From Macrostomum hystrix (Eukaryota > Platyhelminthes > Macrostomidae): a DNA stretch of 64,000 nucleotides. The stretch is from contig CATNEN010000025.1 of the NCBI GenBank assembly GCA_950097015.1, positions 8,668,501 to 8,732,500 of the forward strand, written 5' to 3'. Positions within the stretch are counted from its first letter, which is position 1. Each line of letters begins with the position of its first letter. Shown one piece after another: positions 21,900-36,800 of this stretch. The position numbers and the translations under genes are program-made. The notes under the pieces are model-generated. The model made no database searches. It was given only the letters and a program-made list of their open reading frames with translations, and had not been told where the DNA came from.

Positions 21900-24800
21900 C
21901 TGTAGATAGGTGAGAATAATGTTCACTATATAGATTTCACTCTGAGATTCACTCCAAAATGTCACTCTCTAAGATTCACTCTAAAATGTCACTCTCTAAT
22001 ATTGACACTAAAATGTCACTCTCTAAGATTCACACTAAAATGTCACTTTCTAAGATTCACTCTAAAATGTCACTCTCTAAGATTCACACTAAAATGTCAC
22101 TTTCTAAGATTCACTTTCAAATGTCACTCTCTCACTCTAAAATGTCACTCTCTGAGGTTCACTCCAAAATATCAGTCCCTTTGATTCGGTCCAAAATGTC
22201 ACTCTCTAAGATTCAGTCCAAATTATCACTCCCTTAGATTCGCATCAAAATGTCACTCTCTGAGATTCACTCTAAAATGTCACTCTCTGAGGTTCACTCC
22301 AAAATATCAGTCCCTTTGATTCGGTCCAAAATGTCACTCTCTAAGATTCAGTCCAAATTATCACTCCCTTAGATTCGCATCAAAATGTCACTCTCTGAGA
22401 TTCACTCCAAATTATCACTCCCTTAGATTCGCATCAAAATGTCACTCTCTGAGATTCACTCCAAAATATCACTCCCTTAGATTTGCTCCAAAATGTCACT
22501 CTAGGATTCACTCTAAAATGTCACTCCACAAAAGCCGTGAGCTCAGCATGCTCACCTTGGGATGCCACCTGTAGCAGCTGCTGGGCCGCATCCGGAAGCG
22601 GGATTCCATGCTGCACACGTCAGGTCCGGGATCTTCTCGCGGCTCGCGCAGCAGCTCGGTGAAGTCCAGCCGGTCTTCTTCCGATACTACGTCGTCCGGC
22701 TCCCTCGCCAGCAGCAGCGCCGGGTCGACGGCGGGCGATCGGCCGACTGCCACTAGCAGCAGGTTGGTGCCATTAAGGAACAACACCGTCACGCTGCGGC
22801 CCACGGAGTCTGCTGACTGAAAGGTCTCCCGGCCCTGCGGCTCGCTGCGGAAGTGTTGTTTAGGTAGGTGTTCACAAAGGACCTTTCACCTGTTATCTAC
22901 CTATTGTCAATAACTCCACCTGTTATGTATCACTCTACCTGTTATCTATCACTCCGCCTGTTATCTATCACGCCACCTGTTATCTATCACTCCACCTGTT
23001 ATCTATCAATCCACCTGTTATCTATCAATCCACCTGTTATCTATCACGCCACCTGTTATCTATCACGCCACCTGTTATCTATCACTCCACCTGTTATCTA
23101 TCACGCCACCTGTTATCTATCAATCCACCTGTTATCTATCACGCCACCTGTTATCTATCACGCCACCTGTTATCTATCACGCCACCTGTTATCTATCACT
23201 CCACCTGTTATCTATCACGCCACCTGTTATCTATCAATCCACCTGTTATCTATCACGCCACCTGTTATCTATCACGCCACCTGTTATCTATCACGCCACC
23301 TGTTATCTTTCACGCCACCTGTTATCTATCACTCCACCTGTTATGTATCACTCCACCTGTTATCTATCACTCCACCTGTTATCTATCACTCCACCTGTTA
23401 TCTATTACTCCACCTGCTGTCTCACATTATGTTGCATACAATAGCATGCTGGTGCAGTTATTTAACGCTTATTCAGTGTCAGGGTAAATGATCTGGTGTC
23501 TGGAAAGCCATTCTCTTGTGATTGCTATTTGCGTCCCATGCCGTTAGACATCAATTAACTAACATTTTTGTATAAAAACTTTGAAACAATATGTTAGACA
23601 TGAGGTTTATTTCTGGTCTCATTTAGAGAACGAATAAATAGACACAAAACAGAAATCCGTCTATTAATTCTTAAATCAAACAATGTTAGCATGCACATTC
23701 CATGCGGTCTGGAGCTCGAATCCCACTGTTTTAAGATTTGGGTTTCTCATTTGAGTTCGGGAGTGTGACTCTCAACTCTCTGTCCTGTCCATGGACTGAG
23801 CAGTTGTACATCTACCTCAACTGGGTATCTATGAGTTGTCTAACATTGAATCTCACCCGACTAGAGAAAATATGCAATTAGACCACATGACAATTAATCC
23901 AAATTCACTTTTGAAATAGTACAGACGGATAGGTCACAAGGTGGCACACCAATGCTTATACGCAAGAACAAATTGAATGCCAATGAGCATGACATAAACA
24001 GCTAAACTGTTAAGGTCTAGATATTTGAGTAGATGCACACTATAGTAGACAAATCAAATGCCTTATCAGTTTTGCCAGCTTGACATTTCTGACTAAAATC
24101 ACCAAATTATGCAAAGGACAAAGTGAAAAGCTATGCAAGCAATTTGCATCCGTCATTACAAAAAACAATTGTCTACAATTTTTAGAGCGATAGTTAACAT
24201 GGAAGAGACGGATAGTAACTGATCGTTCTTTACCAGGCAAAAAAGATACAATTAGAGTTGTTTCTTAAAGAAATACGAGTAACAGAATAGTAAGTGCTTG
24301 TCAGAATACCTGCTAAGCTGCCTGGAATGGAAATTGTGTGTTTATTGTCGAAACAGTAAAACAAAGAGTTGATTATAAACTAGCAGATATCTGTCACTGG
24401 TCATTGACCATATAAATTACTCTAGATTTGTTAACAATTTACGATTTTACAAAAAATTTTTTGTAAACAGTAACTTTGAGGGTAGATTTTGCCTACTGTG
24501 GAATTTATAGCCTTTTTCTCAATTTTAAGTCAATATAAAAATGCAACCACTGCTTTACAAAGGTTAATAACTTGTAGTGGTCCTGGACAAATAATATAAC
24601 TATTAGCAGTTCAGAGATGCGCTCCGAACAGTGCTACTTCAGGCAAGATTTTACTAGAGCAAACTGCTAACTTTTTGCTTCACGGTTCAGAGACACGGGA
24701 GAGATGAGACACGGGAGAGATGAGACACGGGAGAGATGAGACACGGGAGAGATGAGACAGGGGAGAGATGAGACAGGGGAGAGATGAGACACGGGAGAGA

Positions 24801-27800
24801 TGAGACAGAGGAGAGATGAGACAGGGGAGAGATGAGACACGGGAGAGATGAGACAGGGGAGAGATGAGACAGGGGAGAGATGAGACACGGGAGATATAAG
24901 ACACGGGAGAGATGAGACAGGGGAGAGATGAGACACGGGAGATATAAGACACGGGAGAATGAGACATGGGAGAGATGAGACACGGGAGAGATGAGACATG
25001 GGAGAGATGAGACACGGGAGAGATGAGACACGGGAGAGATGAGACACGGGAGAGATGAGACAGGGGAGAGATGAGACACGGGAGAGATGAGACACGGGAG
25101 AGATAAGACAGGGGAGAGATGAGACACGGGAGAGATAAGACACGGGAGTGATAAGACACGGGAGAGATGAGACACGGGAGAGATAAGACACGGGAGAGAT
25201 AAGACACGGGAGAGATGAGACACGGGAGAGATGAGACACGCGAGAGATGAGACACGGGAGAGATGAGACACGCGAGAGATGAGACACGGGAGAGATGAGA
25301 CACGGGAGAGATGAGACACGGGAGAGATGAGACACGGGAGAGATGAGACAGGGGAGAGATGAGACACGGGAGAGATGAGACACGGGAGAGATGAGACACG
25401 GGAATGGTAAGACACGGGAGAGATTGGAAAGGTGAGATTTTTTGAGCCAGGGGTGGATACAGAAGCATTGAAGTCTAGGGAAAATGTTCGCCTTCTAAGG
25501 ACTACTTTTCAGTATGAAATTGAAGTGTACTCGAAAGTAAAGTTACCGATAGAATGAAAATCTTCTAGGAGATTACAATCAAGTAAGAATTGGTGTTTCT
25601 CTATCGCAAGCGGGTACCGCCGCTGCTAATAAACTTCTATGCAAAGCAGTTGTACGCACGCATGTGTGTGGTGTGAATAAGTTAATTGGCATACAGACTT
25701 GGCAAACTCGGTGGGAGAACAAGGATCAGTTGGTTTGTGATTCGAGTAAAGAGAAGAGAACGCGGCTAGTCAAACTACATTACTCACCGATAGTAGCGAT
25801 AGCCGAGTTTTATGCAGCTGTGAATGGCATTCTCAGAGGAGGTGGACTCCTGTGCCAGGACAGTCTGAGCGAGCCAGAGCATGCTGGGTAGGGTGAGCAG
25901 CTGGCGTTGCGGAGAGCCGCATGCGGTTGCTAGGCAACCAAGAGCTGGCGACAGAAGCCAGTGCAGCGCCATTGAGGTCAGGCCGCCAGGGGCAGTCCGA
26001 GTGCCTAAGTTCTTTGTCGGCTGGGTGTCCTGCTTGGTGCAACTGCCCTGGTAGTCATATTCTTGCACGCTGCACAGGGCGATGAAGATTCGTTACCATC
26101 GGTCATTAGTCAGCCCCATCTGATACTGGTCACTCCACATCTGGTATTGGTCACTCCACATCTGATACTGGTCACTCTCAATCTGATTTTGGTCACTCTC
26201 TATCTTATATTGGTTACTCTCTCAATCTGAAATTGGTCACTCCACATCTGATATTGGTCACTCCACATCTGATATTGGTCACTCCACATCTGATATTGGT
26301 CACTCCACATCTGGTATTGGTCACTTTTCCTCTGATACTGGTCACTCTCAATCTGATTTTGGTCACTCTCTATCTTATATTGGTTACTCTCTCAATCTGA
26401 AATTGGTCACTCCACATCTGATATTGGTCACTCCACATCTGATATTGGTCACTCCACATCTGATATTGGTCACTCCACATCTGGTATTGGTCACTTTTCC
26501 TCTGATACTGGTCACTCTCAATCTGATTTTGGTCACTCTCTATCTTATATTGGTCACTCTCTCAATCTGATATTGGTCACTCTCCCAATCTGATATTGGT
26601 CACTCTCCCAATCTGATATTGGTCACTCCACATCTGATATTGGTCACTCCACATCTGATATTGGCCACTTTTCCTCTGATATTGGTCACTCTCTCAATCT
26701 GATATTGGTCACTCTCCTAATCTGATATTGGTCACTCTCCCAATCTGATATTGGTCACTCTCCCAAACTGATATTGGTCACTCTCAATCTGATATTGGTC
26801 ACTCTCCTAATCTGATATTGGTCACTCTCCCAATCTGATATTGGTCACTCTCAATCTGATTTTGGTCACTCCCAATCTGATATTGGTCACTCTCTCAATC
26901 TGAAATTGGTTACTCTCCAAATCTGATATTGGTCACTCCACATCTGATATTGGTCACTCCACATCTGATATTGGTCACTCCACATCTGATATTGGTCACT
27001 CCACATCTGATATTGGTCACTCTCCCAATCTGATATTGATCACTCTCCCAATCTGATATTTGTCACTCCCTCAATCTGATATTGGTCACTCTCTCAATCT
27101 GATATTAGTCACTCTCTCAATCTGATATTAGTCACTCTCTCAATCTGATATTGGTTAGTCATAAAATCGTCAGTCGCCCTCACCTGCCGTACACGGACAA
27201 GTTGTAAATCAGGTGTCGCATTAATGGTTTATCAACGTGTCCAAGAAAATGGCCAATCACCTGCGGAGTCAAGCGTTGGGAAGCTAGATTAGATTAATGC
27301 TAGAAAGACCGCGCTATCCCCCCTGGGGAAATACCACGTGGGTATTTCTAATAAGCCACTGCCTACTTCATGATAGAATGATGGCGATTGGTTGAATATT
27401 TCGTGTGGTTCAAAAAAAATTACTATGGGTATTTGAAGTACCCTGTTGTCTTTCTACCGTTAATGACTGATTGCAAGCACCTCGTGTGGATAAAAGCCAG
27501 CTTTAGTTATCAGAAACTTAGTGACGTAGACAAATGCGCGATCGAGACAAAATTGCGCTTACCTCCTGACGCTCATTAGCGGAGACAATGTAGCCCCCGT
27601 CCTCCAGCAGGTAGCATGTGTTGTTGGCCAGCTGCAGGTTGCACAGCGAACCAAATGTACTATTAAAGATGGACTCAGAGATCCAGCGCCAGGATAGAGT
27701 CACTCCGGCCACTGAGATCGGACAGGTGGGGTCAGTTCCAGCTTTAATTAGTTTGCAAATCTAGGTTTGAAATCCGAGAGTCCAAATGGTTGACCTTACC

Positions 27801-30800
27801 AGCCGCTTTGAAATTGTTCGGCGGCATTGTGACCGCCTGAAACAAGGTGACAGGCGGTGGGTCAGGCGGTCCAACTTCTTCGTCGCTGACTATTGGCAGC
27901 GCACTGGAAGCCGTGGTCGATGCGGTGCCAGCGCCGTACGCAGAGAAGACCGACTCTGATTGGCCGGCAGGCTTAGGAATGACCTCTGCAAATGGGGTGG
28001 GTGACAATGTACATTCGGGCTGGCTTTCTAAGTGTACATAGGTCAGTTGGCAATGTGCATGTCCCAACGGGGAGAGGGATTTGGTTTACTCGCTGTTGAA
28101 ATCGATAAAAGAATGTGCATACACCAGACGAGAGATGGGAGATGCGACTTACCACCGCTTTTGAAGGGCACGACTGAAGCAAAGATAAGATCGGGCCTCT
28201 CAAACGCTCGCTGATAATAGCCTTCGAACCAGCCCTCGCGCCAGCTGCGATAGCGCGGTGCCTCCTCAGCAGGTAATACACCCATGAGGCCGCTGAGGCC
28301 GGTGACGAACACGGAGCTGGCGGTCGAACCAGCGATCGACATTTCGCTGAATAGCTCCTCGTACAGAGCCATGTCGAGGGCCACAGCGCGCACCCAGTGC
28401 TCGTCACAGGCGCTGCGGTTATGAATGAAGGTTTCCAGCAAGTTGGCCATGCCTGCTGGTGCGTGTCGTATGTGCTCAACCGTCTCTTTTGCGGCACCAC
28501 CGCCAGACCGTTTGCTCTGTGGCTGCGGCGTCTTCGCAGTTGGCGCAGCTGTGGTCGAGGCAGCTTCAGACGCCGATGCTAGCGAAGGTGGCAGCGGCTG
28601 CAGCGGCCGCCACTCCTGCTCTTGTGGGCTCCGACGCAGGCGACGCACCTGAGGCGGAGTCTGTCGAGTTGGCGGCGGCGGCTGCGGCGGCTGCAGCGGC
28701 GGCGGTGGCGGAGGAATGAAGTACTCTCGACAGTACGGCGTCTTGCTAGACACCAGATAGTCGTGCCTCCGGCTAGGAAACTGAGCGCGCCGACTGGGAT
28801 AAAATCCCCGATCGTCAGTCACCTCAACAATGGTGACAAATGAGTCGACCGATGCATTGGCATGTCGCTGACGGCTTATGGTGATTGCCAGAGCTGAGCT
28901 GAAATCGGCGAATCTATTTCCTGACGGTGGCAGCACAACCGAGATGCTGCGGGTGGCGAGTGGCGGGATCGAGTTATTGAGATGGACAAAGCGCTTTGCT
29001 CTTTAGCGTGAGAACAGTCGTTCGACTCACGCGAATGCGGTCCTGTTGACATTGGTGAAGGCGTAGTTTCTCTCCGCCCAGTAGGTGTGGATTGAGTCGG
29101 AGATTTTCAGAAAATTCGGTATGGTCTCCTCGTACAGCTGAAATTTCGGATTTGTACTGCCGGTGGTCTCAATGATCTTCTTGCGCACCTCCCGCTTGAG
29201 CTCGCTGTCGAACTCCACCTCAATCAGGTCGACGTTCGGAGAGTCCCGCAGCCAACCGTACTGCGGGCGAGGGAATAATCAATAATCGATCGATAAAGCG
29301 TGCGATTAGAGCTTTAAATGACTGCAGTCTTGTGAGACACGAAACTGTTGTTGGTGCGACTTGCTACGAGTTAATTTCCACGCCAATAAAAGCAGCAATA
29401 TTTTCTGTATGTAGAAATGTATCTAGGCTAATATTTGTACCCCAGACTTCCTTGTTCGAGTAAAACCGTTTTCTTTGGTCTGTGTGTGTGTACGCACTTG
29501 AGCCTTAAGTTCCGGATGAAAGACAATGTAGCCATTGGAGTTGATAGCGAATGCATAGCCATTCGGTCCGAATTTGTGATAAGGCACCATCGCTTGCATT
29601 TCCTTCACCGTGACGTCCGTGCCGATGAGGCCTAGGAAAGATTGGTTGCCCTGGAAAACAGAAAGTCATAGTTTAAGGTTCGATATCCATCTTGAACAGT
29701 ACCTGCGGCATAGTGTTCTATCGGCACTGAACACCAACCTAACTGAATTTAGAACAGGAACAAGCTGAGTCAGCTACGGTTCCAGTAAAAAACCCTGCGA
29801 CGATTCCAGTTTTTATCGAGCTACCATTATATTCATAGACCCTGTTTCGATTCTAGTTGCTAAGATTCTTGGCCCCATTCCTACTAAAGTTCTAGCTGCC
29901 CTTAATCTGCCCTGAATTCAGGACGCCCTAAATCTAGGGCTACTAGCTCGTAAAGTACTAACGACTAACTACGAGTACTAGTGGTCCTTGGATTGCTTAC
30001 GAATTCGATAAAAATAGCTCTTTAGCTTACCGATGTATTGTACAGTGGCATTGTGAGACTTGTCATGAGACCAAGGCCCTGTGGAGTACAGCAAAGTCCT
30101 CTATATTTTAACTACTTCGGGTGCGTAAAACTTTAGATGCAGGTCAGAGTCAAATAAGGCCTCACCAGTGAGTCCAGATAGATATTGTGCCATAGGTAGT
30201 ACTCAGCCTCATTAAGTGTCATCGGTCGGCTGAGGACAGTTGTGATGTGCTGAAAAAACGATGAATAATGTTTTTTAATTGTAGCGATGACAGCTAGATA
30301 TCCTGGCTCACACATCAACCAGTCCGATAATAGGCATCAAGCCAGTTTTGTCAGCAACATTTTGGCAGGTTATTTTCGCGTCCCTCCCACTCCCGTCACA
30401 TCCCCGGTGGCATCAATGAGGGATGAGTCGGAGCTGCTGAATATGTTGCAGTATTTTTAGCCGTAGGTCTTCACCATCCGGCCGCCCAACTCTCATCCTT
30501 TTCCGCTCCGCTCCGGATGCAGCTAGCTGCAATAGCAGCGTTGTTGTGATCGTCATTGCTCCCTAGCGTTGATTTCAATCGCAGAGCTGAAGGCATGCCA
30601 CAGCTCTTTGTCAACTATAGACTTATGTATAGGCGTGTAGAACTAGGTAGGTCACTAGCAAATGAGCGCTATATTCAAGCAGTGTTTGAAGTGGATCACG
30701 ACATTTTTCAATAAGTCGTTCCGCTCCTTTCGTCGCTGACAAGCGGGGTGAGTGGCAGAGCGGTTAACGTATTTGCCGCTCGCAGCAAGGTCTCTGGGGC

Positions 30801-33800
30801 GCAGAGAGAAGGCTTGGGGGCTTGTCGTGCAGTTTACACCCTTGAGGGCTAACCTCCATAGCACAATGAAAGTGTACAATGCCTGACGATGAGAAAGCAG
30901 ATGTACACAGCTGTGTGGGTATGTGCCTGCGTACAGTATATATGTGCGTGTGTGCTCAGGAGTCAGTGAAATGGGCACAATTGCCTTCTCGCTGGCTGTG
31001 GGTCTACTATCACCAAATATTATGTTTTTTATTATTCGTCTCAGAGAGTTAACAATCATAAATATTATACGCACGGGGCAGTGGGCATTGAGACATCTTT
31101 TGGCGACCGTCGAGCCGCAGCCAGCGAGGATGCAATACTGCCCGTTCCGCACGTAAGCGAACACGGAAAAGGACGCAGGCACACACTCAAACATATGTGA
31201 ACATCTGACCTGACTTTTTCATTGTCAGCCTGTGTACACTCACTCTGTGCCCTAAGCCTTTTCTCTGGCCGCTGCGCCGCCACAAATGAATTTGGCCTAA
31301 CCACGGATTCGAGCTCAGGAATGCTAGAACTTCAGACGCAAGGATCGCACGCCTTAAATGTCTATGGCCACAGCTTGCTATATCTGTCTCGCTAAACTGC
31401 CGACAAGTTTTGCCATAGACATTTGGAGCGTGTAAAAGCGATGCATTTCTGCATGCTCTGACTAAATCGTTGTTGCACGCTTCAACTGTCTATGTTTAAG
31501 AGGCACTGAACACGGTGCACTCATAACCATTCGCTACTATATACATCATTGCCTGTGTCGCACTCTCGCAGATCTTAGACAAAATGCTCAAAAGAAATTC
31601 GACGGACAACCGCAGCGGAGTTGCGCCACTCACCTGCACTTGACTAGTCACCGCGCCCATGGCGGGAATTTCGGCGAAGTAGCCTGGAAAAATGGTGCAG
31701 AAAATTTCATCACTATAGAAGTATAGAAAAGTGGCTACCCGCCAAATTGAGCAGATAATGAAAGTGGCGATGTTGCGGCGCTATAGATCCTCGATAAGAA
31801 CAGATGATTGACTTTGTTGTGGAAATGGAGACAGAAAATTGAGACGGCAAGATAGATGGTTGATTATTCACTGTCTGTCAACTCACCGCGATTGCTGCAC
31901 GCCACTTCCAGTAGCGGCTCTGTAGGATTCTGGTGCTGTCCCACCGAGTAGGTGAAGATGCGGATCTGACCAGCGAAGGAGTTGGTAAATGCAAACATAA
32001 TGAAGCCCTGGAGCTAGCAAGCATGAGTTGCGGGTGATAATTCCCATTGGGATTTGGGTTGGCGAGAGGATGCTGGGCTAGGAAGCCGCTATTATCTCTC
32101 TGCTTCTAAAAATACGAGCGCAGAAACCATTTTTTTTCGTCTCGTCGACCTCGTCGAAATCAGTCGGGAGGAAAATTTCTAAGCCAAAGCTTGAGTTGCA
32201 AAGCCTTGGATAGCTGACAGCCAAGGCTATTTTTCGAGGCTACTGATAATAGACGTCCAGAATGGAAAAAGCCGAGGGACTGTTGCAGCATGCGAGCTTA
32301 CCTTGTCCAAAAGTGAGCTCCTGTTTCGCCAAGTCTTGATGAGTTGTCGGGTTTGTTCCATACTGTCGCTGACATCGCCGTCAGTAAAAATCATGATCAT
32401 GCTATTGCACATTGCTCCGTGATTGTTGATCGGAGCTTTGTAGAACTGCGGATTACAATACAATAGATCCGTTATGATAGATTCCCAAATAGAAATTACT
32501 TCGAGAAGACAGTCGCAGATGTCCGAAGGCTGTGTACGACTGTTCAGTCTGAGGACTTCAGTCTGTGTCCCCACACCCATTGGAATTTCTGTCTCAGCAG
32601 ATTGTACATGTTTTACAACGGGTTGAACTAGATCGCTAAGGATTTGGCGTTTCGCTTAAAGACACAATTTTTCCCTAAAACTACCGATTATGTTGCCAAT
32701 ATAGCAAATAGTTCTCTCGGTTTCTAATGAACAATAAACTATGTGCTAAGGTTTGTACTGTATATTGTTAAGTGTCACGTACGTCTTCAAACATGCCGTA
32801 GGCAAAGTCGATGGCCTCGTAGAAATTCACAATGCCGTAGGCTGCAAGATCGCTAATCTGAGCGAACAGGCGCTGCAACAGGATCAGAGGCAAGCGCAAT
32901 GAGAAAGACTATGTCTAGCTATCCTCACAAACTAAAGTTTCCCAGCTCACGTCTTTATTTCTTTTTGTCGCTTGAACAAACGTCCTAAAGCAGGTGCCAT
33001 TGGATTTTGAGTCCTCCGGTGCGCCATCCTTGAGCAGGTGAGGCTTCGATGTGTGGTCCGTGGTCACTTGTCGGCCTGGATACTGCGGATGGTTAGTTGG
33101 GCTTGAGAATTCGACTCGCCTATCGCAAAGGAAGCAAATTTTGGTCAGAAAGTACTCGCGACCACTGGTTCGTGTGCTCTGGCCAACTAACTGGATTTGA
33201 AGGCTTAGCATCGGACTTCAAGCGCGAAGCCGGGCTTGTTGGCGAATTCGACTTGGCAGCAGTGACAGCAGATGGCTGAGACAGCCACTGCAGACCCTCT
33301 GGGGGCAAGGAAATTCAGCATGTCAGCAGAGTGACAGGCCTGACATCTCCATCCCCGACTTGTTACTTCATTCCTTGTTAGAAAAAAAGCTTTCGATTTG
33401 TCTTAGCCACTGCGGGCAAGGGCCCTGGAAACAGTTACATTAATATTGGCATAGCCAATTCGCCCAGTTTCCAAAACAGATGCCGGCGTTCCCGCGAGTC
33501 ATCCTTGACTTCGTGCCACGCACACCCACCATGGGCAGGGTTAGCCTAACCTGAGCAACTGCCACAAAGTCGTTCTCGCCCAGCGTGTCGATCAGACTGG
33601 CCACGGCTAGTTTTGTGAGGCCCAGGGCTTGGCCGTGCATCGAGCCGCTCCTGTTTGGAGTGGTCGCGTGCTTGTGTGTGACTGCATATGATTGGAATAC
33701 AAGCAAGGCGCAGATTTTGATAGCACAGATACTCTAGCACAATGCACTCACTAAATGTCAGCAGAAAAATCACAGGGTATTTCAAATAACCAAATTTCCC

Positions 33801-36800
33801 TAAATATTCAACCAATCGCCATGAAAAAGCAGAACACAGCCAAACAAAACTTTTCCGCTCTATCAGATGAAACAACTTCCAGAATAAAAAAACATCGGCA
33901 TCGAGACATCGAGATATTCGACGATTTCTAACTTTCTGTACCTGTGTAGTCTAACTGAGGGCTGGGGCACTGATTGCACGCATAAGTGCACATCAGCTCG
34001 TACGGAGCTCAGATTCGCGCACTCGCAGTGCACCTAAATCAAATCTAAATCATATTCTCCTAGAATTTCGAGTATTTCTCTCTGAAATCTTCCAAACACT
34101 TCAATTTTTACTGCATAACCGCTGTCGCTGCAATACAGTCAAACCAAGACTCACTATACATTTTTCACTGCTTCTCAAATCAATTATAAATTCGGCCTTG
34201 CATGTACGAAGTATCGATTGATTCGTGTGTCAGCTCAGACTTAATCAATTACTTGTTAGCCTAGTATCATGCGATCGTTGTACTTGTATCTGATTACGGT
34301 ACTATTACTCTAGGTGCCTTGTCTAGATTCCCAACCAAATCGCCAGCTTAAGTGTGACTTACGTGTCCACCATGAAGAGTACGTCTCTTGGGCTGGCTGA
34401 GCCTTGCGTGTACCTGCGCATGTGTGCCGGTGCAAATTTTCTCAGCTGACTCAAAATCACCAGAGTTATGATCAAATTGATAGTTTCTGCTGGAGGTCAA
34501 TCGGCACTGGCACGTAATTTGGTGACAATATAGACACGACAGTGTGTACATTTGCCATGAATTTTCGTATGTTATGCCTCGGCCCTTATCGGCGCAAGTT
34601 GCATGACAAGCCCCCCAAAGCCTTCTCAACCAGTCCCAAACCACATAAATGTGACCTCACCGCGGAATCGAGCTCAGGGACATTCGCGCGAGAGATTTGT
34701 GCGTTCAGTCTCTCCGCTACTCAACCAGAGGCAGTTTCTCATCTCAAACTCACCAAGGCCTTCGTCGGACGTCGTATCGATCGATTTTTCCTTTCGGCAC
34801 CCGCCACTTCATGCCTATAGCGCGCGATATTGGTTGCTATTGTAGTTTTTGTAAAAGCAATTGTTTGACACGAGCGAAGCACTGGCCTCTCTTACAATTA
34901 CCTGGAAATATTCTAAAGAATCCGTTCTGTGACCCATAGAACTGCCAGAGCAATTCTGAATCCCGCTTTTTATTTGAGCTGAAAACTTTGTCAAGTTCGC
35001 TTGACCAAGCGATGTCGTTTAACACTTTGACATCTGTGGGTGACAGTGCGGATGCCATATGAATGTTGCACGAATGAGAGTTAGATTTCAATCTGAAATT
35101 AGATTCACCTCCATTGTAGGTTTCCACCGGAATGTGCACAGATGACTGGTTCTTAACAACCTGCTGCAGGAACATCCTGTCATACTGCATCCTAGGATCG
35201 TTCTCGTCTATCATTTTGGCGTCGATGTAAGAAACTTGGTGAGCCTCGATGGCCGGATTCGCTATGTAGTTGGCGGCCACGCCCTCTGCGAATGTCACCA
35301 CCTCCTGGGTAGCCAATGGAAAGAATGAGTAAAATTTGTTTTAAATTTTTCTAGCAGTGAATCGGGCTAAACCGAATTAGCCTCACTTACGCCCTTCGTT
35401 TTCCTATGCCGCTGTTCCTGTCAACCCTGATCGATGCACCCCCAAAGCAGAAGACAGCGTACAATGATCCCCCAATTCCTTATTCTCGTAGACGAGACTG
35501 GGAAGCCTTGTAAGCGCGATCCCGCCTCTCTATCTCTCTCTATGTCTCTCGCGTATGCAATTTGCTGCGATACAGCCCAGCCGGAGGGTCTGCGGCGACG
35601 CATCACACGCGGGATTAGGACCCGGAATTTCGGCCTAAGAAAGCATTGATCTGTTATTTTTGGTCTCCAAAACTGATCACCAAAGTCTATGGCGGCTGTT
35701 GCAGCCTTTGACCTTCTCTCACTCTGGATTCTAATAATTTCTGGACTGTTAGATCAGAACTTGACGTAAGCATGGGTAGAATAGTGTAGCACTGACCCCT
35801 TAGAAATTGAGCAGCACTGACCCCCTTGGCGATTCCGCAGCATTGACCCCCCTGGAGATTGTGCAGTATTGACCCCCTTGGGACATTGAATCCCTTGGGG
35901 CATTGACCCCCTTGGTGCATTGACCTCCTTGGGGCATTGACCTCCTTGGGGCATTGAACCCCTTGGTGCATTGACCTCCTTGGGGCATTGACCTCCTTGG
36001 GGCATTGACTACCTTTGCGTATTGCACTGGAAGAAGGCCAGTTTGGAATGGTAGTTAAAGCGGAGCTACAATATCCAAGGCACAATGGACTCTGCAGCAA
36101 TTTGAAAGTGTTCTGCAGCCCAGCAGAGTGAGTGAAAGGTGTCCAAGCTGCGCAGAAATCTACCAAAGCAACAGAGGAAAATGAGCCATAGACTCACAAG
36201 TGTCTCTCACGGGCCACTCTCCCACCACTTTGGAAATCTTGGCAAGCTGCGCATTAGGGAAGCAAATCCTCTTTTCTCTTTTTCTCTTATTCATCTTCCT
36301 CTCTTGGCTCAGTAGCTGCCTCTGCCATCTTTGACAACCCGCTAAAAGGACCATTTTGCTGTAAGTGAAGAGCCTTGACGAAGCCTTCACTCCACCTCCA
36401 TCCAGGCAATTTCTGCCCCTGGTTAAGAATAGGCTATTTTCACATGGATGGCCTGCATGGCGAGGACAAAATGCAAAGATGACGAAGAACAGCAACTCCA
36501 GCGACATTGCTGCTGCTGCAGCTATTTTATTCAACTCATTCCGCTTTTTTTCTGTATCGCTGCCCACCTGATTGACAGGGACTGCATGAGGGCCAGGTGA
36601 GAGTTGTTCTAGGGGTGTTTAGCAACAGGTGAACAGTTTGGGTAGGAACTGTCACTCTATCCCCATTCCGCAGCCTCCCACCGTGTAATTAAAAGCCATC
36701 AAGCTGACAACTCGCCTAATTCCCTGCTGCCACCTTGAGCTCTACCCCAGCTCCGCTAAAAGAATACACGGCATACTCTCAGCTGTTTCCCTTCGTGGGA

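Noticed and set aside
24667-25468. Three overlapping minus-strand frames of 238-262 codons
   Set aside because: All three frames are open because the 16-bp unit lacks stops; pure tandem repeat within intron 21.
30748-30830. tRNA gene
   Set aside because: Box A and B are present but the acceptor stem does not close and the body continues as a dispersed repeat; it is a SINE head.
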